A DNA stretch of 11,566 bases from an uncultured Corynebacterium sp. (GTDB lineage: Bacteria; Actinomycetota; Actinomycetes; Mycobacteriales; Mycobacteriaceae), in assembly GCF_937999985.1 (NCBI RefSeq), contig NZ_CALLDG010000198.1, positions 1 through 11,566 of the forward strand, written 5' to 3'. Shown in pieces: positions 6,111-11,566 of this stretch. Numbering within the stretch: the stretch's first letter is position 1; each line of letters opens with the position of its first letter. The translations under genes and the position numbers were made by a program. Below the pieces are notes generated by a model. It had not been told where the DNA came from and ran no database searches. It worked only from the letters and a program-made list of their open reading frames with translations.

Positions 6111-7042
6111 TACTGACCCCTCCTGTCCTGAGTCCTGTACTCCACTGCCTGGCCGGTCGCGTCCAGGAACTTCTGTTCCAGCCCCGCGCGCTGCGGGGTC
6201 ATTTCCAGCACCACCGCGCCGGTATCGCGCGCTAGTTCCCCGAGGCGTCGATCCAAGTCGGGGGCCTCGGAGGCGAACTCCAGGGAGCCGTCGGGGCGCC
6301 GCGTGAGGTTGATGCCGTCCAAGCGTGAGGTGGCGTCCACAAAAGAATCGGGATCGGCTACACGCATCCGGATGGTGGGCTGGGCGCCCGTGCGGAGGAA
6401 CTCGTCCATCGTGTATTCGCCGATGAGGGAGCCCTTGCCGATGACGACCAGGCGGTCGGCGGTGAGTTCCATCTCGTGCAGGAGATGGGAGCTGACCAGC
6501 ACGGCGCGGCCTTCGGAGGCGCTGCGGCGGATGAGCTCGCGCATCCAGTGCACGCCCTCCGGGTCGAGGCCGTTGACCGGTTCGTCGAGGATCAGGTGCT
6601 TCGGGTCGCCCAACAGGGCCACGGCGAGGCCCAGGCGCTGCTTCATGCCGAGGGAGAACTTCTTGATCTTGCGCTTCTGCACCCCGGCCAGGCCCACCAG
6701 CTCCAGGCACTCGTCGGCGCGGGACTGCGAGATCCCGGCCGCCTGCGCGATGGAGCGGATGTGCGCCCGGGCGGAGTGGCCGGGCATGTACCAGGTGGGT
6801 TCCAGCAGCGCGCCGGCAATGTGCGGGCGCTGGGCGCGGTAGGCACTTAGGGGCTGGCCGTCGAAGGTGACCTCCCCCTTGCCTATCGTGTCCAACCCCA
6901 GGATGCAGCGCATTGTTGAGGATTTGCCGGAGCCGTTCGGACCCAAAAAGCCCGTGACCTGCCCGTCTGGGACAGAAAAAGTGAGCCCATGGAGAACCTC
7001 CGTGGACCCATACTTTTTGGTTAATTCTTTTACTGCGATCAT
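6110..7042 (-). CDS. ABC transporter ATP-binding protein (pair 1)
   Basis: 310 aa, the nucleotide-binding subunit of an ABC-2 exporter, of the BcrA/DrrA-like type. Walker A GPNGSGKSS is at 34-42, signature SLGMKQR at 130-136, Walker B HLILDEP at 149-155, D-loop NGLD at 157-160 and H-loop His186. At the Q-loop position the sequence reads GALLEPTWY (77-85), with no glutamine. A C-terminal accessory region (about 225-310) follows, as in drug-exporter ATPases. It is paralogous to the ATPase at 7839-8774. The ATG at 7042 lies 20 bp after the permease-2 stop and has no ribosome site. A TACACT box 6 nt upstream suggests an internal leaderless promoter. Coupled to the downstream permease by TAATG. 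Confidence 0.9.
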   Translation of the reverse strand: MIAVKELTKKYGSTEVLHGLTFSVPDGQVTGFLGPNGSGKSSTMRCILGLDTIGKGEVTFDGQPLSAYRAQRPHIAGALLEPTWYMPGHSARAHIRSIAQAAGISQSRADECLELVGLAGVQKRKIKKFSLGMKQRLGLAVALLGDPKHLILDEPVNGLDPEGVHWMRELIRRSASEGRAVLVSSHLLHEMELTADRLVVIGKGSLIGEYTMDEFLRTGAQPTIRMRVADPDSFVDATSRLDGINLTRRPDGSLEFASEAPDLDRRLGELARDTGAVVLEMTPQRAGLEQKFLDATGQAVEYRTQDRRGQ

Positions 7043-7048
7043 GGCGCC

Positions 7049-7054
7049 AGTGTA
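7049..7054 (-). promoter_or_regulatory. -10 element, internal leaderless promoter for ABC pair 1
   Basis: On the minus strand TACACT fits TANANT and ends 6 nt (GGCGCC) before the ATG at 7042, so transcription would start at the A of the start codon. The absence of any purine-rich ribosome site supports leaderless expression. It would let pair 1 be expressed apart from pair 2. Confidence 0.45.
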
Positions 7055-7062
7055 ACTAAAAC

Positions 7063-7803
7063 CTATTTCACGTCTCGGACCTTGTTGCTGTACAGCCCCA
7101 GCACCAGCAGGGCAACCATCCAGGCGATCATCACCGCGAAACCGAAGCCGGGGCTGACCATGTCGGTGTGGTCCTGGGCGTAGATCCAGGTTTGCATGTC
7201 TTGGACGCGGCTGCCCGGGGAGAGGTTGTACAGAGTCTTCAGGAAGGAGATCTTTTCACCCGCGGCGTACAGCAGGCCCTCGACCACCAGCATCCACACC
7301 AGCGGCAGTGCGATGGCACCCACTCGATTACGCAGCAGTGCGGCGATGCCGACGGCCATCACGGCGAAAGCCGGGGCGCCCACCGCGTATCCCCACAGCA
7401 GCAGCTGATCTTCGCCGGTGAAGTGCCCGGCCGGGAATACATTGAACACCGCCCAGCTGAGCGCCACGCCGAGGATGTAGTTCAGTTCCACGAACACCGC
7501 CGCCACCAGCGCGCGGGCTAGCAGCCAGGAACTCCGGTGTTTCTGGGTGAGGAAAGCGTGGGCCGTCATGTGGTTACTGATGTCGCCGCCGGTCGTCGAG
7601 GCGCCGAAGATGATGGCGATCATCAGGAAGATCATTCCGCCGAATAGGAGGTCGGGCCAGCCGCCGTCCAAGCGCGGGGAGTCATTGAAAAGCATGTAGA
7701 GCGTCGTCGGGCCGTAGATCGAACCCGTGAAAAGGATCACGTAGATCCAGGTGCTGCGGAGGCTTAGCAGCTTCGTAACTTCGGAGGAGATTGCTTTGAG
7801 CAT
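7063..7803 (-). CDS. ABC-2 type transporter permease (pair 2)
   Basis: 246 aa. About six hydrophobic segments (roughly 18-38, 52-70, 95-122, 135-157, 162-180 and 218-238) mark an ABC-2 exporter membrane subunit, partner of the ATPase at 7839-8774. The N-terminus MLKAISSEVTKLLSLRSTWI resembles that of many actinobacterial ABC-2 permeases and aligns with MLGIIRSEWTRSRVMWGTWI of the pair 1 permease. The ATG at 7803 is preceded by a purine-rich AAAAGAGA at about 8 nt. The frame remains open upstream into the ATPase gene, but those residues do not look like a permease and are rejected. The gap to the ATPase stop is 35 bp. The substrate is unknown. Confidence 0.85.
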   Translation of the reverse strand: MLKAISSEVTKLLSLRSTWIYVILFTGSIYGPTTLYMLFNDSPRLDGGWPDLLFGGMIFLMIAIIFGASTTGGDISNHMTAHAFLTQKHRSSWLLARALVAAVFVELNYILGVALSWAVFNVFPAGHFTGEDQLLLWGYAVGAPAFAVMAVGIAALLRNRVGAIALPLVWMLVVEGLLYAAGEKISFLKTLYNLSPGSRVQDMQTWIYAQDHTDMVSPGFGFAVMIAWMVALLVLGLYSNKVRDVK

Positions 7804-7838
7804 GGTTTGTCTCTTTTCTGTGCGGGGTCGGTGCGGGT

Positions 7839-8774
7839 CTAGTTGCTGCGGTATTCCTGCTGCCCCGCCGTCGCGGCGAGGAAGCGCTGTTCCAGGTTGT
7901 CGGCGGTGGTCGCGAGCTTGGTCACAGCGAACTTTTCCTCCAGGGCCGTTGCCGCGATCGCCGCGCGCACCTCGTGTTCTGGAATGTTGTTGACGCCCAC
8001 ACGCAGCGTCCGCTCCCGGTCCAGATCGACCTGGAAGCCGCGGCTGCGCAGGCTGTCTGCTAGCAGGACCGCTTCCTTGCACTCGACCTCCACGTGGGCG
8101 CCGCCGGCGAGGAACTCGTCTAGGGTTTGCTCGCCGATGAGCTTGCCCTGGCCGATCAGCACCAGGCGGTCGGCAGTTTGCTGCATCTCGCTGAGCAGGT
8201 GGGAGCTAACCAGCAGGCCGCGGCCGTCGTCGGCAAGATGGCGGATGGTGCGACGCATCCAGGACACACCCTCCGGGTCGAGGCCGTTGACCGGCTCGTC
8301 GAGGATCAGGTGCTGCGGGTTGCCAAGGAGGGCGGCGGCCAGGCCGAGGCGCTGCTTCATGCCGAGGGAGTAGCCGCCGACTTTCTTCTTGCCCGCGCTG
8401 GTGAGGCCCACCATGTCGAGGCATTCGTCCACGCGCTTGTCGGAGATGCCCGCACCCTTCGCGATGACACGCAGATGGTTGCGGCCGCTGCGGGCAGGGG
8501 TGAACCAGGCGGCGTCCAGGACCGCGCCGGCGATGCTGGACTTGTTATCCAGGCCTGCGAAATCGCCGGCGTACCCCTTGCCGCTGAAGGTCACCTTGCC
8601 GGCGCTCGGCTTGTCGAGGCCGAGCATGCAGCGCATGGTGGTGGACTTGCCCGCGCCGTTGGGCCCGAGGAAGCCGGTCACCTGCCCGTCCGGGACGGTG
8701 AATGAAAGGTCGTTGACTACTGTTTTCTTGCCGTACCTCTTTGTGAGGTTTTCCACGATGATCATGGTTCCCAT
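7839..8774 (-). CDS. ABC transporter ATP-binding protein (pair 2)
   Basis: 311 aa from the ATG at 8774. Walker A GPNGAGKST is at 37-45, signature SLGMKQR at 136-142, Walker B HLILDEP at 155-161, D-loop NGLD at 163-166 and H-loop His192. The Q-loop position reads GAVLDAAWF (83-91), again without glutamine. A C-terminal region of about 85 residues follows. It is closely related to the pair 1 ATPase, even at DNA level around Walker B. The in-frame ATG at 8765 would give MIIVENLTKR, which aligns directly with MIAVKELTKK of the paralogue; neither start has a strong ribosome site, so the start is uncertain by three codons. It lies 59 bp after the HNH gene on the same strand. The likely role is powering export with permease 2. 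Confidence 0.9.
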   Translation of the reverse strand: MGTMIIVENLTKRYGKKTVVNDLSFTVPDGQVTGFLGPNGAGKSTTMRCMLGLDKPSAGKVTFSGKGYAGDFAGLDNKSSIAGAVLDAAWFTPARSGRNHLRVIAKGAGISDKRVDECLDMVGLTSAGKKKVGGYSLGMKQRLGLAAALLGNPQHLILDEPVNGLDPEGVSWMRRTIRHLADDGRGLLVSSHLLSEMQQTADRLVLIGQGKLIGEQTLDEFLAGGAHVEVECKEAVLLADSLRSRGFQVDLDRERTLRVGVNNIPEHEVRAAIAATALEEKFAVTKLATTADNLEQRFLAATAGQQEYRSN

Positions 8775-8833
8775 GCTGCCGCCCGGGGTGGTGTTCCCAC
8801 ATCGGACGAGGGGTTGATCTTGCGTGTCCTACC

Positions 8834-9994
8834 TCAGTATGACGGCCCGCCCTCCTGTTCTTCGATCGCCTGGTGGTACTCGGCCAGCGCCTTGGTTTTG
8901 CGGACGTTGCGCTGGGCGAAGGTCTCGCGCCCCAGCGGCCCCTCGGCCTCGGTGATCACGCTGTGCCCGTCGCCGTGGGAGGTCCATACCTCGTGCCCGT
9001 CGGGGTGCAGGGCGACATCCCAGCTGCCGGCGGTCTTGAGGTTGTGGTGCTTCGAGCAGAGTAGGTGCAAGTTCGCCGTGGACGTCGGTCCGCTGCCGTA
9101 GCGCCGCACGTGGTCGTACTGGCACTTGTAGGCGGGAACCTCGCAGCCCGGGAAGCGACAGTGCAGGTCGCGCCCGGCGACGGCTGCTTTGATGCTCTCC
9201 GTCGGCACGTAACCCTCGCATTCCGCGTAGCCCGGCGCGGACAGGTGAGTCACCCGCTGCAACCAGGTCTTGGAGGCGGAGCGGTTCAGCCAGTGGTCCT
9301 CTCCCAGCACCGCACCGTCGTTCGCCGGGTCGTGGTACAGGTTCAGAGTCACCGAAACCTCGGCCTTATCCGTGATCAGCCGCAGCATCGCCTCCGGCTG
9401 CGAGCACTCGTACTTCTTGGCGGTGGCGCGCACAATCTTGTCGACCTCGATACCCTCCATCCGCGGAACCCGCAGCGTGAAGGTGGTGTACTCAGGGTCG
9501 CGGCAATCCACATTGAAGCTTGGCTCGGCCGCGGCGGCCTCATCCTTAGGTACGACGTTCCGATCGACCTCCCGCAAAATCTTCGAGATGCGGTTGTGGA
9601 TAGTCCTCGGTGAAAACACGTGCTGGTCGGGACGTGAGGGCGTCAATACCTCAAGAACCTTGCCCTCAACCCTCTCCCGGTCGTCGGGCGACACCGGCAG
9701 CAGATCCTGCGCCACCCGCAGCACGTGGCGGGCCGTGTAACACCCCTGGTGAAACAGCTCGACAAGCCGCGGAAAGTCGCGCAATACGAAAGCGGCCTCG
9801 GCCCAGGCCTCCGCGACCCCGGCCGAAACTCCCAGACGTACGGCGAGGCGGGTGCAGAAATCGGGCACCAGATCCTCCCCGTCCGGGACGCATGCCATTA
9901 TCAGTTGGAATTGTTGCTGATTGAGCTGCCGCGCCGCCACGGTCAGCGGATCCTGCGAACTGGCTATTCGAAACGATGGTGGTGAGGTAGTCAT
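8834..9994 (-). CDS. DUF222/HNH endonuclease domain protein (13E12 type)
   Basis: 386 aa. The first two thirds resemble DUF222, as in mycobacterial 13E12-repeat proteins. The C-terminal HNH domain (about 278-322) has HCRFPGCEVP (278-287), YDHVRRYGSGPT (293-304), NLHLLCSKHHNLK (308-320) and the candidate zinc and catalytic residues C279, C284, D294, H295, N308, C313, H316 and H317. The HNH fold cleaves DNA in a metal-dependent way, but the cellular role of this family is not established; many actinobacterial genomes carry several copies. The ATG at 9994 has an AGGGGA ribosome site 5 nt upstream and its own promoter at 10052-10081. The domain looks intact. It may be a mobile or passenger gene between the regulatory genes and the exporters; that is inference. 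Confidence 0.85.
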   Translation of the reverse strand: MTTSPPSFRIASSQDPLTVAARQLNQQQFQLIMACVPDGEDLVPDFCTRLAVRLGVSAGVAEAWAEAAFVLRDFPRLVELFHQGCYTARHVLRVAQDLLPVSPDDRERVEGKVLEVLTPSRPDQHVFSPRTIHNRISKILREVDRNVVPKDEAAAAEPSFNVDCRDPEYTTFTLRVPRMEGIEVDKIVRATAKKYECSQPEAMLRLITDKAEVSVTLNLYHDPANDGAVLGEDHWLNRSASKTWLQRVTHLSAPGYAECEGYVPTESIKAAVAGRDLHCRFPGCEVPAYKCQYDHVRRYGSGPTSTANLHLLCSKHHNLKTAGSWDVALHPDGHEVWTSHGDGHSVITEAEGPLGRETFAQRNVRKTKALAEYHQAIEEQEGGPSY

Positions 9995-10163
9995 GGAGTT
10001 CCCCTAATCCAGCGGCGAGGTTGTGGTGCCCCCGCCAAACTTCCTAACTAAAGAATAGAACACACCATCAAACCAAGTCAATACCCCCGGCGAAACTTTT
10101 TTCCTTTTTATTGACGCCACCAGCCCTAACAGCGAAAACACCCGTAAAGCTAAGGTAGAGGTT
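9995..10163. other. AT-rich intergenic region between response regulator and HNH gene
   Basis: 169 bp, clearly lower in GC than its surroundings, with T-rich runs around 10098-10111. It holds the HNH promoter (10052-10081) and the HNH 5' leader. It is also the 3' flank of the response regulator gene. I found no convincing hairpin-plus-U-tract terminator after the regulator; GGCG at 10089-10092 and CGCC at 10115-10118 pair only over 4 bp around a 22-nt loop. Confidence 0.6.
10052..10081 (-). promoter_or_regulatory. Sigma-A-type promoter of the HNH gene
   Basis: On the minus strand TTGACT (10076-10081) and TATTCT (10052-10057) are separated by 18 nt, close to the vegetative -35/-10 consensus. 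The predicted start near 10045 gives a leader of about 50 nt ending in the AGGGGA ribosome site. This is the best-formed promoter in the window and makes the HNH gene the start of its own transcript, possibly running on into the ABC genes. Confidence 0.6.
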
Positions 10164-10847
10164 TTAGAAAGTCTGTTCGAGTAAATCCTCGGAACTGACG
10201 AGGCGATACTTGAAGGCAAACAGCACCGCATGCACCCGATCGCGCGACTGGGTCTTCGTGAGCACCCGGCCGACGTGCGTCTTCACGGTGGGCAGCGAAA
10301 TGTAGAGCTTGTCGGCGATCTCCTGGTTGCTGAAGCCCAGCGCGATGAGCTTCAGAATCTCCAGCTCGCGCGGGGTCAGCGGATCGGGAAGATCCAGCTC
10401 CACGGGCTCGCGGCGCTGCGGGGTTTGCTCCATGCGGATGCTGCGCAGCAGGCGCGCGGTGGCCTTCGGGCTGATCACGGCCGCCGAATCACCGACGGTG
10501 CGGACGGCGGAGATGAGGTCCTCGGGGTCGGTGTCCTTGAGCAGAAAGCCGCTGGCCCCGGCCTCCACTGCACCGAGGACGTAGTTGTCGTTATCGAAGG
10601 TAGTCAGCACGATCACGCGCGCCCCGGAATCACCGGAAACCACCCGGCGGGTCGCCTCGATGCCATCCATGTTCGGCATCTGCACGTCCATGAGGATGAT
10701 GTCCACGGGCTGCGATTCGGCCAGCTCGCAGGCCTCTTGGCCATCGGCAGCCTGCCACCGGACGGTGATGTCATCCTGCGAATCCAACACCAATCCAAAG
10801 CCGGCACGCACCAGCTGCTGATCGTCGGCCAAACCTACGCTAATCAC
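10164..10847 (-). CDS. LuxR/NarL-family two-component response regulator
   Basis: 227 aa. The receiver domain (about 1-120) has acidic Asp8/Asp9, phospho-acceptor Asp54 in LMDVQMPNMDG (52-62), Thr82/Thr83 and Lys104 in GFLLKD (100-105). The C-terminal LuxR-type helix-turn-helix (about 155-215) has LTPRELEILKLIALGFSNQE (157-176), IADKLYISLPTVKTHVGRVL (177-196). It is a DNA-binding regulator partnered with the adjacent histidine kinase. The start is GTG at 10847, immediately after the kinase TAA, with an ideal AAGGAGG ribosome site inside the kinase 3' end. The signal and target genes are unknown; the exporters downstream are candidates by proximity only. Confidence 0.92.
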   Translation of the reverse strand: MISVGLADDQQLVRAGFGLVLDSQDDITVRWQAADGQEACELAESQPVDIILMDVQMPNMDGIEATRRVVSGDSGARVIVLTTFDNDNYVLGAVEAGASGFLLKDTDPEDLISAVRTVGDSAAVISPKATARLLRSIRMEQTPQRREPVELDLPDPLTPRELEILKLIALGFSNQEIADKLYISLPTVKTHVGRVLTKTQSRDRVHAVLFAFKYRLVSSEDLLEQTF

Positions 10848-11566
10848 TTAATCCTCCTTCGCAAAAGGCACCGTCGCGGTCACGTTCCACCCGCCGGGGT
10901 ACACCGCGGAAGCACCCCACTTGGCCTCGCCGCCGTGGATCGCCACGCGCTGGCGGATGCCGGTCAGGCCGCGGCCAGAGCCCTCTATCTGCTCATCGCC
11001 CGGCGCGTTATCCACGCTAATTGTCACCCGGGCGGGCTCCCACTCCAGCCGCACCTGCGCGGGCACAGAACCCGCGTGCTTCAGCACGTTAGTCAGGGAT
11101 TCCTGCACGATGCGGTACACGCTGAGGTCGCGGACCTCGTCCAACTGGCGCGGCTCACCCGTGACGTGCAGCTGCACCTCCACCCCGTTGCGCTTCGCAT
11201 CCGCCACCAGGTCGGGCACGCCAGCCACCCCAGGGGTGACGGTGGTAGAACGCGGCGAGGGGGCGTCATCGTGAAGAACAGAGAGCAGCTCCCGCATCTG
11301 GGTCAGAGCCGAGCGGCCGCGCGCGGCGATAGTGTCGAGGGCCTCGATGGCCTTGTCGGGATCCTTGCGGCCCGCGTAGCGCCCGCCATCGGCCTGTGCG
11401 ATGACGACAGTGAGGGAATGCGCGACGATGTCGTGCAGTTCGCGGGCGATGCGGTTGCGCTCGCTAACGGTGGCGAGCTCGGCGCGGGCGGCCAGCGCCT
11501 CGACAGCCTGGTCGCGGCGCAGCGAATAGCGACCTGTCAACCACATCAGGGCGACGGTCACGGCGG
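10848..11566 (-). CDS. Two-component sensor histidine kinase, HisKA_3 type (N-terminus outside window)
   Basis: Partial. About 239 codons are visible and the reading frame runs off the right edge. A GTG at 11561 is in frame, but kinases of this class normally carry several membrane segments upstream, so the true start is probably beyond 11566. Numbered from that GTG, the dimerisation/phospho-acceptor motif is ERNRIARELHDIVAHSL (34-50) with His43. The ATPase domain has VQESLTNVLKHA (152-163, Asn158), DNAPG (184-188) and GRGLTGIRQR (196-205). The first residues visible (ALMWLTGRY) look like the end of a transmembrane helix. It would autophosphorylate His43 and pass phosphate to Asp54 of the adjacent regulator. 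The stop codon abuts the regulator's GTG. The signal sensed is unknown. Confidence 0.9.
   Translation of the reverse strand, partial: AVTVALMWLTGRYSLRRDQAVEALAARAELATVSERNRIARELHDIVAHSLTVVIAQADGGRYAGRKDPDKAIEALDTIAARGRSALTQMRELLSVLHDDAPSPRSTTVTPGVAGVPDLVADAKRNGVEVQLHVTGEPRQLDEVRDLSVYRIVQESLTNVLKHAGSVPAQVRLEWEPARVTISVDNAPGDEQIEGSGRGLTGIRQRVAIHGGEAKWGASAVYPGGWNVTATVPFAKED
10853..10859 (-). promoter_or_regulatory. Strong ribosome-binding site of the response regulator
   Basis: On the minus strand AAGGAGG lies within the last kinase codons, 5 nt before the GTG at 10847 (AAGGAGG-ATTAA-GTG). It is a near-perfect Shine-Dalgarno sequence. It fixes the GTG as the start and shows tight kinase-regulator coupling. 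Confidence 0.8.

Noticed and set aside
6111..6710. 200-residue N-terminal extension of permease 1
   Set aside because: It overlaps the ATPase gene in another frame and has no membrane or domain character. The ATG at 6110 has a strong ribosome site and the TAATG coupling.
7804..8082. 93-residue N-terminal extension of permease 2
   Set aside because: It is mostly ATPase-2 coding sequence read in another frame. The ATG at 7803 matches the permease family N-terminus and the paralogue.
8775..8833. Promoter or terminator between the HNH gene and ATPase 2
   Set aside because: I searched the 59 bp for TANNNT boxes with a fitting -35 and for hairpins, and found nothing better than chance. The GC-rich CCGCCC/GGGTGG patch leaves no loop.
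1..11566. CRISPR arrays, tRNA/rRNA genes, insertion sequences, prophage or attachment sites
   Set aside because: No regularly spaced repeats, no RNA gene signatures, no transposase and no terminal inverted repeats were seen by eye.

Overview
The window looks like a chromosomal segment of a high-GC actinobacterium of the order Mycobacteriales, most likely a Corynebacterium. This is inferred from the gene content and order (no database was searched). A GDP-mannose pyrophosphorylase-like gene, a WbbL rhamnosyltransferase and rmlD run on the minus strand. They are divergent from an LCP (LytR-CpsA-Psr) gene followed by a TIGR03089 gene. This is the conserved arabinogalactan-linker neighbourhood of mycolic-acid bacteria (Rv3264c-Rv3268 in M. 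tuberculosis, and the lcpA region of C. glutamicum). TANANT-type -10 boxes placed 6-7 nt before start codons also fit corynebacterial leaderless transcription.

Layout. 1-214 is a non-coding, partly AT-rich left edge with a perfect hairpin and a direct repeat. 215-3078 (minus) carries rmlD -> wbbL -> manC-like. 3079-3125 is a 47-bp divergent promoter region with a perfect 7-bp dyad. 3126-5383 (plus) carries lcpA and a TIGR03089-family gene, joined by a TAATG stop/start. From 5376 to the right edge all genes are on the minus strand. In order of transcription they are: a two-component system (histidine kinase cut by the window edge, then a LuxR/NarL-type regulator), a DUF222/HNH (13E12-type) protein with its own promoter, and two tandem paralogous ABC-2 exporter pairs (ATPase-permease, ATPase-permease). 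The last permease overlaps the TIGR03089 gene tail to tail by 8 bp.

How they work together. RmlD makes dTDP-L-rhamnose, WbbL transfers rhamnose to decaprenyl-PP-GlcNAc, the ManC-like enzyme supplies GDP-mannose for mannosylated envelope glycans, and LcpA is the likely ligase joining arabinogalactan to peptidoglycan. The left half is therefore an envelope-assembly block, and mostly conserved core. The right half resembles an envelope-stress or drug-export module, with two-component control next to duplicated exporters, but the sequence does not prove a regulatory link.

I see no clearly new system. The points most worth a second look are the Lys-to-Pro change in the nucleotidyltransferase signature, the compact dual-leaderless divergent promoter with a dyad, the calcium-loop-like motif in the LcpA tail, the exporter duplication with its internal leaderless promoter, and the repeats at the left edge.
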